Origin: Owenweeksia sp.
GTDB taxonomy: Bacteria > Bacteroidota > Bacteroidia > Flavobacteriales > Schleiferiaceae
DNA: 64,000 nucleotides
Reading direction: 5' to 3'
Assembly (NCBI GenBank): GCA_002695025.1
Contig: NZNV01000025.1
Location: forward strand, 186,001 to 250,000
Shown here: positions 37,157-44,490 of the stretch, piece by piece
Layout of the letters: the number at the start of each line of letters is the position of its first letter
Numbering within the stretch: the stretch's first letter is position 1
Notes under the pieces: model-generated
Seen by the model: the letters and a program-made list of their open reading frames with translations, nothing else
Database searches by the model: none
Told to the model about the DNA's origin: nothing
Program-made: the position numbers and the translations under genes

Positions 37157-37254
37157 TGTCGGGATTTATGTCGAGATTATTTCAATGTAAATCAAAGACT
37201 TAGGTATTTCCCCCATTGCTGATGTCGGGATTCATGTCGAGATATGTCGGGATT
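37157..37254. repeat. Five TGTCGRGAT direct repeats (operator or iteron-like)
   Basis: TGTCGGGAT at 37157, 37223 and 37245; TGTCGAGAT at 37169 and 37235. Two are paired at 12-base spacing, twice. They begin just after the AlbA_2 regulator gene and near the right edge of the mobile region. Confidence 0.7.
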
Positions 37255-37310
37255 TAAAACTTCCTGATCAGCATTTAAATATAGGTGCTAAAAGAAGCAT
37301 GTTATAGAAC

Positions 37311-37343
37311 AGCAGGTTTTACGAAATGTAAGCCTGCTTTTTT
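37311..37343 (+). terminator. Terminator before cassette 3
   Basis: AGCAGGTTTTAC ... GTAAGCCTGCT stem (one bulge) and TTTTTT. Different in sequence from the CCCGG/CCGGG hairpins of the other cassettes. Confidence 0.65.
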
Positions 37344-37358
37344 GTTTATTTGAGTAGT

Positions 37359-37408
37359 AGTTCTTTGAAAAAGTAAAAACCGCATAGGCTGTTAAGTCTT
37401 TGGAATGA
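37359..37408 (+). repeat. Conserved cassette leader (cassette 3)
   Basis: AGTTCTTTGAAAAAGTAAAA followed by CGCATAGGCTGTTAAGTCTT, as in cassette 6; the last bases differ (TTTGGAATGATA). Confidence 0.75.
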
Positions 37409-38367
37409 TAATGCCTGGTAGGAAGTTCAATGGCGGAACCTACCGTTATGGATTCCAGGGCCAGGAACAGGATGATGAGATAAAAGGGGAAGGCAACTCG
37501 GTCAACTTTAAGTACAGGGTGCATGATCCGAGGATTGGAAGATTCTTAAGTCTCGATCCCCTTTCTAGAAGATATCCTTACTATTCTCCATATGCGTTTT
37601 CAGGAAATAGGGTTATGGATGCCATTGAACTTGAAGGAGCTGAACCTCTGTTGTTGCATCATTTGTATATGGCATATCTGGAAACAAAGTATTCATTTAA
37701 GAATTGGGGCAATGGAATGGTAGAAGGTGTAAATAATTACAATGAGGGTACTCAGCGGATGAAGGAAGGAAGAAAGAATAATGACCTGGGTCAAGAAATT
37801 GCAGGATTTAGCCAAAAAATTCAAGGAGCAACACAAATAGCAGATAAGACCTTATCAGCCATGGAAGTTGGAATGGAAGCTGTGGGATCAATCCCTGGAG
37901 TGGATGTAGTGACAGACCCTATATTAGCGAGTTATTATGGTTCAAAGGGAGATTATGCATCAGCATCAGCATATGTGGGTGCTATGGCTCTTCCTGGAGT
38001 CTCAGGAGTAGTGTTAAAAGGATCAGGTAGAGTTTTAAAATATGCTCTTAAGAAAACTGATCTTGATTTAAGAGGCAGTGGAGTTGCATTTAGAGATGCT
38101 TTAGAGGCAGCGTTTGAAAAATCAGGTTTAAGTAAAGATAAGTATGAAGTTACGAGGTGGGGAAAAGATCAATATGGAAAAGATGTGCCTGTAGAATTTA
38201 GGGGTGAAGGAGGTGCGGAAGTTAGTATAGATTTTGGACATGTTGAAAATGGGCCAGATGCCCCACACATTGGTTGGCAAACAGCTGGTAAGCGAAATTC
38301 AGGTGGTGCTGAAAGAGGTCATATTATACTTGACGAAGTTCCTGCGGCAAGACAACAATCTGAGTAG
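37405..38367 (+). CDS. Orphan Rhs tip with predicted nuclease-type toxin domain (cassette 3)
   Basis: The 320-residue product starts with the Rhs core end (MPGRKFNGGTYRYGFQGQEQDDEIKG, HDPRIGRFLSLDPL). A helical, Gly/Ala-rich linker typical of toxin translocation segments follows (ADKTLSAMEVGMEAVGSIPG). The last 80 residues contain YEVTRWGKDQYGKDVP, PHIGWQT and GKRNSGGAERGHIILDEVP. This resembles a polymorphic-toxin C-terminal family (possibly type 47, predicted RNase), from memory. The following candidate immunity protein lacks an export signal, as expected for a cytosolic target. Confidence 0.75.
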   Translation: MIMPGRKFNGGTYRYGFQGQEQDDEIKGEGNSVNFKYRVHDPRIGRFLSLDPLSRRYPYYSPYAFSGNRVMDAIELEGAEPLLLHHLYMAYLETKYSFKNWGNGMVEGVNNYNEGTQRMKEGRKNNDLGQEIAGFSQKIQGATQIADKTLSAMEVGMEAVGSIPGVDVVTDPILASYYGSKGDYASASAYVGAMALPGVSGVVLKGSGRVLKYALKKTDLDLRGSGVAFRDALEAAFEKSGLSKDKYEVTRWGKDQYGKDVPVEFRGEGGAEVSIDFGHVENGPDAPHIGWQTAGKRNSGGAERGHIILDEVPAARQQSE

Positions 38368-38385
38368 ATTCGCACTAAAAGAAAA

Positions 38386-38811
38386 ATGCTAATGTGGAAT
38401 TTAAGAAAAGACATTATAAAAATTATTTCATCGAATAATCTAGGGTCACAAGTGTTAACTAATGAAGAGGCTGCACATTTTTACTCTCTTGTTTTTGAGA
38501 AGTTCGCAAAATTTGAAAAGTATCAGTATCCTCTTTGGGAGAATTTAAAAGATACAGTTAGTGTAGAAGATAAAGATGGATGGCAAAAAATTGATAGAAT
38601 TTTAGGAAAAGAAGAAGTTTTGTTGTTCTTTGAATATAAAGATGACTCTAGTATGTTTAAATTTTCTAATCCTGAAGATGTTAAAACAGTTTTGGGAAAT
38701 ATGCATGCTTTTGTATTCTATGTTACCAATGTAAACGTTGATTACTTATTGTGCTTTAATGATCATGATTATTTAATTTGGACTGGTAACAGCTTTCCAG
38801 AATTTCTATAA
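38386..38811 (+). CDS. Candidate cytosolic immunity protein for cassette 3
   Basis: The 141-residue protein has no signal peptide. It is acidic, with alternating Phe/Tyr-rich segments (HFYSLVFEKFAKFEKYQYPLW, VLLFFEYKDDSSMFKF). The size and composition are usual for polymorphic-toxin immunity proteins. It starts 18 bases after the tip gene. Assignment is by position. Confidence 0.5.
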   Translation: MLMWNLRKDIIKIISSNNLGSQVLTNEEAAHFYSLVFEKFAKFEKYQYPLWENLKDTVSVEDKDGWQKIDRILGKEEVLLFFEYKDDSSMFKFSNPEDVKTVLGNMHAFVFYVTNVNVDYLLCFNDHDYLIWTGNSFPEFL

Positions 38812-38832
38812 TAAAGTACAGCGGCAACGGTA

Positions 38833-38994
38833 GTGTCCCATAAGTAGCATTAAGCCTGAAAGCGTTCTTTACATTTTGGTTTTCAATTTTTTAGAGTTGA
38901 TAAGTGTTTGGATATATTGGTTGGTGCAAGATGAGAAAGTGCTGAGAAGTCTTTAAAATAAGCTTCTGGATTTTATCGTGTCCCATAAGTAGCA
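38833..38994. repeat. Two copies of an IS end-like sequence
   Basis: GTGTCCCATAAGTAGCA occurs at 38833-38849 and again at 38978-38994, 145 bases apart in direct orientation. The second is 58 bases before the transposase start and probably is its left end. No inverted copy was found right of the transposase. Confidence 0.6.
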
Positions 38995-39710
38995 AGAATT
39001 GAGCTAAAACCCTTGTTCAGTATAGGCTGGCTTCCTTTTTTTTGTTGCCAAATGGAATGTAGGTACTGTAGTGCCCATGCCACAAAAAAGGTAAACGAAA
39101 CAGGCGACAAATATACCGGTGTAAAAACTGCCGAAAGTATCAGCTTCGTTCGTATCAGCGAAAAGTCCGCTTTAAGAATGAAGAAATGATCGTAAAACTG
39201 AATAATGAAGGCATGGGTGTCCGCTCCATCTCAAGAGTGCTGGATATTCCCAAAACCACCGTCAGCAGGATATTGCTTTCAGTTTCCCAAAAGTTAAAAG
39301 CTCCAATTTTTACCGAACAAGGCCATGAATATGAGGTGGATGAACTGAGGACTTTTTTCGGTTCGAAAAAGAACGAATGCTGGATCTGCTATGCCATTAA
39401 CCGGAAAACCAAACGCATAATTGATTTCATTGTAGGAAGAAGGACTAAAGAGAATATTGCTAAAGTAGTCAGGAGAGTCTTATCGTTATCACCCACCAAA
39501 ATTTATACGGACCGTCTCAACATCTATCCTGGTCTTATTCCTAAGAAATTACACTTCACCCAATTCAGGCAAACCAATCACATTGAGAGAATGAACCTCA
39601 CACTGAGAACTCACCTCAAGAGACTATCCTATAAAACCATTTGCTATTCCAAAAGCATCGCCATGCTCACGGCTTGTTTGAAGATTTACTTTTGGAGTTA
39701 AATTCGAAGT
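38978..39710 (+). mobile_element. IS1-family-like insertion sequence, right end missing
   Basis: Left end-like sequence plus a two-frame transposase. The right terminal inverted repeat is not visible; the cassette 4 leader begins at 39711, nine bases after the stop codon. The copy is therefore probably truncated or recombined. Confidence 0.6.
39052..39701 (+). CDS. IS1-like InsA-InsB transposase made by -1 frameshift
   Basis: Frame 1 starts at 39052 (MECRYCSAHATKK) and ends after 45 codons. A slippery A AAA AAG heptamer near 39084-39090 allows a -1 shift into the long frame, giving CRYC..CKNC zinc finger, HTH (GVRSISRVLDIPKTTVSRIL), and the InsB DDE region (VDELRTF, WICYAINRKTKRIIDF, KIYTDRLNIYP, NHIERMNLTLRTHLKRLSYKT). 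The fusion protein is about 216 residues. This matches IS1, which uses the same type of frameshift. Activity is doubtful because the right end of the element is absent. Confidence 0.75.
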
Positions 39711-39760
39711 AGTTCTTTGAAACAATAAAACCTGCATAGGGTGCTAAGTCTTCGGGATGA
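39711..39760 (+). repeat. Conserved cassette leader (cassette 4)
   Basis: AGTTCTTTGAAACAATAAAA, then CTGCATAGGGTGCTAAGTCT and TCGGGATGAC; same as cassette 2 apart from a few bases. Begins directly after the IS transposase. Confidence 0.8.
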
Positions 39761-40701
39761 CAATGCCTGGAAGGACATTCAATGGTGGTGATTATAGGTA
39801 CGGGTTTAACGGTAAGGAGATGGATAACGAGATCAAGAGTATTGATGGTAGCTCCTATGATTTTGGGGCGAGGATGTATGACCCCCGTGTAGGTAGATTT
39901 TTATCGAGAGATCCTAAGGAAAGGAGCTATCCCGATCAAAGCCCTTACAATGCATTTAATGATAACCCTATTCTATATGCCGATCCAACAGGAAAATCTG
40001 GAGAGGCCACTATTGATAAACAGGCTCATACAATTACTATAACCTCTCACATCATTATGTATGGAGGCGCTGCTAGTCCTGAACTAGCAACAAGCACGGC
40101 TCAGAGTATCCAGGATCAATGGAATGCAGCTTGTGGTACAGTGATGGTAGGTGGAGAGACCTATGATGTGGTTTTTGAGGTAACTGGAGAATATAGAGAA
40201 AACTTAGCTATGAGTGATGTGCTAAATAACAAGGATATTAAAAATAATTATATAAGGGTTGAGGAGGAGACGAATTTAATTACAAAAGGGTCATATATGG
40301 ATGGTAGCAAGCCAAAGACTGGAGCAAATTCAGGTTTTTGGAAACTTGCTGAGATAGAAGGAGAAAATACTACTACTGAGGCTCATGAATATGGTCACGG
40401 TGTGGGGCAAGAACATGAGGATTTTGGGGTGCCAGATACTGAAAATCCTAATAGGCGAGATTACAGGGGAAACGGTTCCCCGCCTATGGGTCTTCCACGT
40501 AGTTCTTTGGTTGATCCAGAATACCAGAGAAATCCTACGGCTGCACCAAGAGTGGATGGTGGGACTTTGAAATCATCTACTCGTACTGTAAAACAGGAGG
40601 ATATTGACGCCTTAGGCTTGGATAAACTGGATTTTTCAAAAAATGGAAAGGCTGATGTTGGGACCAAAACGAATAAATATCATAAAGTACGCGCTAACTA
40701 A
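39757..40701 (+). CDS. Orphan Rhs tip with metzincin-type metallopeptidase (cassette 4)
   Basis: The 314-residue product has the Rhs core end (MPGRTFNGGDYRYGFNGKEMDNEIK, YDPRVGRFLSRDP). The tip contains HEYGHGVGQEH, a full HExxHxxGxxH zinc-binding motif of metzincins. A peptidase effector is inferred; the target is unknown. A lipoprotein gene overlaps the stop (TAATG), so the immunity candidate would be periplasmic. Confidence 0.8.
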   Translation: MTMPGRTFNGGDYRYGFNGKEMDNEIKSIDGSSYDFGARMYDPRVGRFLSRDPKERSYPDQSPYNAFNDNPILYADPTGKSGEATIDKQAHTITITSHIIMYGGAASPELATSTAQSIQDQWNAACGTVMVGGETYDVVFEVTGEYRENLAMSDVLNNKDIKNNYIRVEEETNLITKGSYMDGSKPKTGANSGFWKLAEIEGENTTTEAHEYGHGVGQEHEDFGVPDTENPNRRDYRGNGSPPMGLPRSSLVDPEYQRNPTAAPRVDGGTLKSSTRTVKQEDIDALGLDKLDFSKNGKADVGTKTNKYHKVRAN

Positions 40702-41087
40702 TGAGAACACCTTTAATTTACATCGTTTTATACTGCCTTTTAAACGGATGCAGAACTCAAAACATTCTTAGCCCAATTGATAGTAAAGTTTGGAAACAAG
40801 ATTCTATAGGCTGTCTTGGTCAAAGAACAAATATTTATTACACCCTTTTAAATGAAGATGAAAAGTTTGTTGGTAAACTAAAAAGCCAGATTACTGATAA
40901 TTTTGGTGAGGCCAACCTTACAAAACAGTTTAAAGAAGGAGAAATGCTCTATTATTTTATAAAGGGGGGGCCTCAATGCGAAGAAAGCTTTAGTGAGGAA
41001 GACCTGCAAAATTGGGATGTGGAATTGATGTACATTTTTATCAATGATAAAAATGAAGTTGAAGAGATGGGTGGAATGAAACAGTAA
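40701..41087 (+). CDS. Lipoprotein, candidate immunity protein for cassette 4
   Basis: The 128-residue product has a signal peptide with lipobox (CLLNGC). The mature domain has two further Cys, and Gly/acidic segments, without known motif. TAATG overlap with the tip gene. A periplasmic lipoprotein fits protection from a secreted metallopeptidase. The function is inferred from position. Confidence 0.55.
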   Translation: MRTPLIYIVLYCLLNGCRTQNILSPIDSKVWKQDSIGCLGQRTNIYYTLLNEDEKFVGKLKSQITDNFGEANLTKQFKEGEMLYYFIKGGPQCEESFSEEDLQNWDVELMYIFINDKNEVEEMGGMKQ

Positions 41088-41143
41088 AAGTGGATTGGGT
41101 AATGTTCCAAAATAGTGATACAAGCCTTTGCTTATAGAAAAGT

Positions 41144-41173
41144 TAAAAACCCGGTCTTCGAGCCGGGTTTTTT
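41144..41173 (+). terminator. Terminator between cassettes 4 and 5
   Basis: AAAACCCGG TCTTCGAG CCGGGTTTTTT; same hairpin as at 1641. Confidence 0.85.
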
Positions 41174-41191
41174 AATTAGTACGTTTGAGAA

Positions 41192-41246
41192 AGTTCTTTG
41201 AAACAGTAAAACCTGCATAGGGTGCTAAGTCTTCGGCTCCACGATG
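41192..41246 (+). repeat. Conserved cassette leader (cassette 5)
   Basis: AGTTCTTTGAAACAGTAAAA..CTGCATAGGGTGCTAAGTCT, then TCGGCTCCACG before ATG; here the FGM Met is lost and the next Met (MPGRT) is used. Confidence 0.8.
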
Positions 41247-42140
41247 CCTGGAAGGACGTATAACGGTGGTGATTACAGGTATGGGTTTAACGGAGCTGAG
41301 AAAGATGATGAAATAAAAGGTGATAACAATTCGTTGAATTTTGGGGCGAGAATTTACGATCCCAGGGTTGCAAGATGGTTGAGTATTGATCCTCGTTTTA
41401 AAGAGTATCCTGATCTGAGTGATTATTCTTTTGCCGCCAATAGTCCTTTAATTATTGTTGATCCCGATGGGAATACTTTGCGAATTGTCGGAAGTGCACA
41501 TTACAAAAAAACAGTAATGAATATGCTATCCAAATTAACCAATGATCAAATCACCATAGATCGGGACGGGTATGTAACTATCACTAAAGCGCATCCAGAT
41601 GGTAGTAAACCTTCTGCAACTCATTTGATTTCAGAAATTATTGCTTCAAAGAACCAGGCTACCATTTATCAAATTGAAGATTTTGCAGAGGAATTTCAAG
41701 AAGATATAAGTAGTCTCAAAGGAAATTTAACATCAGCTGCTAAAATTGAAGGAGGTAAGACAGATTTATTTAATATATCTCCTGGAGAAAAAGCTGATGG
41801 GGTTTCTACTATTGATATTAATGACCGGGGTGATAAAATAGTAAATGCCGATGGTTCCACCGGACGCCCTGCTTATATTGGTTTGGCACATGAGTTGATC
41901 CATTTGAAACGCATTTTATATGGAGAAACCATTGATCCGGAATCAGGTAATGCTGGTGATATGGTAAACCCAGATGATGGTAAATCTGGTCTGTGGTATG
42001 GATGGGATGCTGAAGAAATAGATGTACGTTACCTGGAGAATATTATCCGAAATGAAAATAACTATATAGATCGCGCAGAACCTTATTATGATGAAGAAAG
42101 CAGTGACTTCTTACAAAGCGAGCCTCTAAAAGTGGATTAA
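41244..42140 (+). CDS. Orphan Rhs tip with zinc-peptidase (M91/NleD-like) domain (cassette 5)
   Basis: The 298-residue product starts at MPGRTYNGGDYRYGFNG and has core-end KDDEIKG and YDPRVARWLSIDPR. The tip has AHELIHLKRILYGE, an HExxH zinc motif. Its surroundings (YIGLAHELIHL and a downstream acidic DAEEIDVRYLEN) resemble M91/NleD-type effector peptidases. The enzyme class is likely and the substrate unknown. The exported immunity candidate overlaps the stop (TAATG). Confidence 0.8.
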   Translation: MPGRTYNGGDYRYGFNGAEKDDEIKGDNNSLNFGARIYDPRVARWLSIDPRFKEYPDLSDYSFAANSPLIIVDPDGNTLRIVGSAHYKKTVMNMLSKLTNDQITIDRDGYVTITKAHPDGSKPSATHLISEIIASKNQATIYQIEDFAEEFQEDISSLKGNLTSAAKIEGGKTDLFNISPGEKADGVSTIDINDRGDKIVNADGSTGRPAYIGLAHELIHLKRILYGETIDPESGNAGDMVNPDDGKSGLWYGWDAEEIDVRYLENIIRNENNYIDRAEPYYDEESSDFLQSEPLKVD

Positions 42141-42760
42141 TGAGATTTATATTTGCTGTTTTGGTATTATTTGTATCTGTTGAATCCTTTGGACAGGATT
42201 TACGGAAGCAGTTCCTTATGGATATGTACAATGCTCAATTTGAATTCTTGCACTACGAAAGAGATAAATCTTCAGATATTGATGAATACAGTAAGGAAAT
42301 AGGTATAATCACTAGAGCTCTTAACAAAGCTTATGAGCATGAATTAAAAGGGAGGGGCTTTGTATATGACTTTTATCAGACCAGGATTTTAGATAGTATC
42401 TTATTTGTAATAGAAATGCACAGCCTAAGCTACCATTCAACAATAGTGTACCGAATAAATGATACTGTTTATAGAAAGTCTTTTAAGGTAGATCCAAGAG
42501 ATAAAGAAACACAAATTATAGTTAAAGAAGAATGCTTTAAAGGTATAGTTGATATGAGCAGTTACAGGGAAGAACTCAATATGGATTGCTCGTCCTTTAA
42601 ATCAGCTTATGTTTCATTTGTCACCATTACCGATCTCAGAGGTGATGATTATAAATCAGTTGTCATCCCGATAGCCTGTACCAGTTCTATATTACGATCT
42701 AATCTAAAGGCGATTATCTTTCCTCAGAGAGAAGAAGGATTGGGTAGTGTTCCGAAATAG
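42140..42760 (+). CDS. Exported protein, candidate immunity protein for cassette 5
   Basis: The 206-residue product has a signal peptide (FAVLVLFVSVESFGQ). The mature part starts with helices (FEFLHYERDKSSDIDEY) followed by a strand-rich half with three Cys. TAATG overlap with the tip gene. No known family; immunity is inferred. Its 3' end (GLGSVPK) is encoded within the conserved cassette-end sequence that also follows cassettes 1 and 4. Confidence 0.55.
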   Translation: MRFIFAVLVLFVSVESFGQDLRKQFLMDMYNAQFEFLHYERDKSSDIDEYSKEIGIITRALNKAYEHELKGRGFVYDFYQTRILDSILFVIEMHSLSYHSTIVYRINDTVYRKSFKVDPRDKETQIIVKEECFKGIVDMSSYREELNMDCSSFKSAYVSFVTITDLRGDDYKSVVIPIACTSSILRSNLKAIIFPQREEGLGSVPK

Positions 42761-42791
42761 TGATGCAAACCCTTGCAAGCAGAAAAGTTAT

Positions 42792-42819
42792 AAACCCGGT
42801 TTTCAAGCCGGGTTTTTTA
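42792..42819 (+). terminator. Terminator between cassettes 5 and 6
   Basis: AAACCCGG TTTTCAAG CCGGGTTTTTT; third copy of the cassette terminator. Confidence 0.85.
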
Positions 42820-42835
42820 TTGAGTACGTTTGAAA

Positions 42836-42890
42836 AGTTCTTTGAAAAAGTAAAAACCGCATAGGCTGTTAAGTCTTCGGCTCAACAATG
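42836..42890 (+). repeat. Conserved cassette leader (cassette 6)
   Basis: AGTTCTTTGAAAAAGTAAAA..CCGCATAGGCTGTTAAGTCT, TCGGCTCAACA before ATG. Shares CTGTTAAG with cassette 3 and TCGGCTC with cassette 5. Confidence 0.8.
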
Positions 42891-43865
42891 CCTGGAAGGA
42901 CCTTTAATGGTGGAGATTATAGGTATGGGTTTAATGGTAAGGAGAAAGATGACGAGATAAAAGGGGATAATAACTCATTGGATTTTGGTGCCAGGATTTA
43001 TGACCCCAGAGTAGGGAGGTGGTTGAGTGTTGATCCTTTTGAGGCGGCATACCCAAGTCATAGCCCATATAATTTTGCCTTAAATACTCCAATTTCTGCC
43101 GTTGATCCTGATGGAAATCTAGTTCTTTTCATAGGAGGTTTAAGATTATTTACTGGAGCTGCAGATCAACCATGGACTGGTGATGATGGTCTTTCTATTG
43201 GCGGGCAACAAGGAATTTATGATACTGACGTTTTTAACTATTGGTCAACAGGAAGAAATAGTACCAATACTTTTGGTAGAGCAGCCAACATAGCCGAATA
43301 CTTTCAGAATACAATACAAGATCATAATGCGTATTTTACGAGTGGATCATCAACGTGGAGATCTCAGGCTGATGATAGGATGGCGGAAGGAAGAGCTAGG
43401 GCTCAACAGTTTCATGCAATGGTTCAAAATGGAGAGATTGAATTAGCGGACGATGAAACTATTAAAATAGTTTCACATAGTCAAGGAGGGGCTCATGCTG
43501 CAGGGTTTGCTCAAGAGCTAATGTCTTATACGGATGATAAGGGAAATCCGCTTTATAAGGTGGAAGTGATGTATTATATAACTCCCCACCAACCAACAGA
43601 TATAACTACTCCTGATGGAGTGAGAAGTGTCCAATATTCCCACCCTAGCGATGCAGTAAGTTCTGACAGTCCATATTGGTTGCCAAACGGAGGCTCAGAG
43701 TATGGGCCTATTAATGGTGTAGATGAATTTTATGGAGGTGATATTATGGGGGGAGAAGGTCAACCTGCTGCAGAGGGCCCCTCGGGAAACAGAAGTGGTC
43801 ATAATGTTACAGATAATGACCAATTTATAGAACAGTCTGGATCAGTTAAACAACGAAAAGATTAG
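42888..43865 (+). CDS. Orphan Rhs tip with lipase-like alpha/beta hydrolase (cassette 6)
   Basis: The 325-residue product keeps the core end (MPGRTFNGGDYRYGFNGKE, YDPRVGRWLSVDP). The tip contains IKIVSHSQGGAHAAGF, the GxSxG-like nucleophile elbow (SHSQGG), then candidate Asp (HPSDAVS) and His (GHNVTD) of a catalytic triad. This suggests a phospholipase effector. The partner gene encodes a membrane protein, consistent with protection of the membrane. Confidence 0.78.
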   Translation: MPGRTFNGGDYRYGFNGKEKDDEIKGDNNSLDFGARIYDPRVGRWLSVDPFEAAYPSHSPYNFALNTPISAVDPDGNLVLFIGGLRLFTGAADQPWTGDDGLSIGGQQGIYDTDVFNYWSTGRNSTNTFGRAANIAEYFQNTIQDHNAYFTSGSSTWRSQADDRMAEGRARAQQFHAMVQNGEIELADDETIKIVSHSQGGAHAAGFAQELMSYTDDKGNPLYKVEVMYYITPHQPTDITTPDGVRSVQYSHPSDAVSSDSPYWLPNGGSEYGPINGVDEFYGGDIMGGEGQPAAEGPSGNRSGHNVTDNDQFIEQSGSVKQRKD

Positions 43866-43867
43866 TC

Positions 43868-44170
43868 ATGATAAAAATAGTTGGTATAAAGTTGCTTAAG
43901 ACGATGTTAATTTTAATTGGGATTGAAGTTTTTGTGTTTGTCTTAATGATCATTTTTTTAATGTCGGACGAGCCAACCAATCCCATTGGGAGGTTTTTAT
44001 ACTTAAGTCTGAAGTATGTTCTAGGCTTTCCTTTAGTTTTGATTAATGAAGAATACCCTTTTTTCTTAAGTAGTAAAAATATGCCTGGACAAATGATACC
44101 ACTTGTCTTATTTAATAATTTAATTCAGGCAGTGTTAATTTTTGGTGTTCGAAATATGTTTAAAAAATAA
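43868..44170 (+). CDS. Membrane protein, candidate immunity protein for cassette 6
   Basis: The 100-residue product has two to three hydrophobic segments (LLKTMLILIGIEVFVFVLMIIFLM; SLKYVLGFPLVLI; LVLFNNLIQAVLIFGV). It starts 2 bases after the tip gene. A membrane location suits immunity against a lipase tip. Assignment by position only. Confidence 0.5.
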   Translation: MIKIVGIKLLKTMLILIGIEVFVFVLMIIFLMSDEPTNPIGRFLYLSLKYVLGFPLVLINEEYPFFLSSKNMPGQMIPLVLFNNLIQAVLIFGVRNMFKK

Positions 44171-44220
44171 GGTAGTGTCTGTCGGTAGTGGGTCAAAAGT
44201 ATCTGCCGATTAAAAAACTA

Positions 44221-44294
44221 AAAGGGGTTTGGGGAAATTGCCCCAACAAGATGCGTGTTAGAAGTGTCAACGGATTAACACGCATTCTATGATG
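44221..44294. repeat. Double-hairpin repeat, copy B
   Basis: TTGGGG/CCCCAA hairpin, then ATGCGTGTTA (44251-44260) paired with TAACACGCAT (44276-44285) around GAAGTGTCAACGGAT. The arm sequence differs from copy A but stays complementary. Confidence 0.75.
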
Positions 44295-44332
44295 AAAACC
44301 AAATTTAAATCCACTTTTTCATAGAAGTTGTA

Positions 44333-44401
44333 AAAAGGGGTTTGGGGATATCCCCAACAAGATGCGATTCCAAAGTGTAAACGGAGTGACGTTCTATCTT
44401 G
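44333..44401. repeat. Double-hairpin repeat, copy C (mismatched arms)
   Basis: TTGGGGATATCCCCAA palindrome, then left arm GCGATTCC and right arm GACGTTCT+ATCTTG around AAAGTGTAAACGGAGT. The right side equals copy A (CGGAGTGACGTTCTATCTTG), the left does not pair with it. Confidence 0.7.
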
Positions 44402-44436
44402 GTAGGCTTAATTGGTGGAGGTAGACAAAAACAAAA

Positions 44437-44466
44437 AAAAACAGCCACGCAAAGCGTGACTGTTTT
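44437..44466 (-). terminator. Terminator of the 44491-46377 gene
   Basis: AACAG(C)CACGC AAA GCGTG(A)CTGTT stem; on the minus strand it is followed by a long T-run. Confidence 0.75.
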
Positions 44467-44490
44467 AATATTATAATCTAATTATAAGTT

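Larger units (their letters stand above)
3081..37300. mobile_element. Mobilizable genomic element (possibly composite) inserted in the Rhs array
   Basis: Rhs cassettes lie on both sides. Between them are a relaxase, coupling protein, MobC-like protein, one serine and two tyrosine recombinases, an adenine methylase and a defence pair. No VirB/TraA-N type channel genes are visible, so it is at most mobilizable. Exact ends are uncertain: I found no convincing att direct repeat, and two recombinase systems suggest two nested or fused elements. Confidence 0.6.

Noticed and set aside
3081-37300. attL/attR direct repeats at the ends of the mobile region
   Set aside because: I compared sequence near both edges and found no convincing shared core, so boundaries are left approximate.
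37359-44170. Diversity-generating retroelement as the source of tip variation
   Set aside because: No reverse transcriptase or template repeat; the tips are unrelated domains, not variants of one.
3011-44401. Integron attC sites for the hairpin repeats
   Set aside because: No integron integrase and no RYYYAAC/GTTRRRY pair at the ends; only the general hairpin form is similar.
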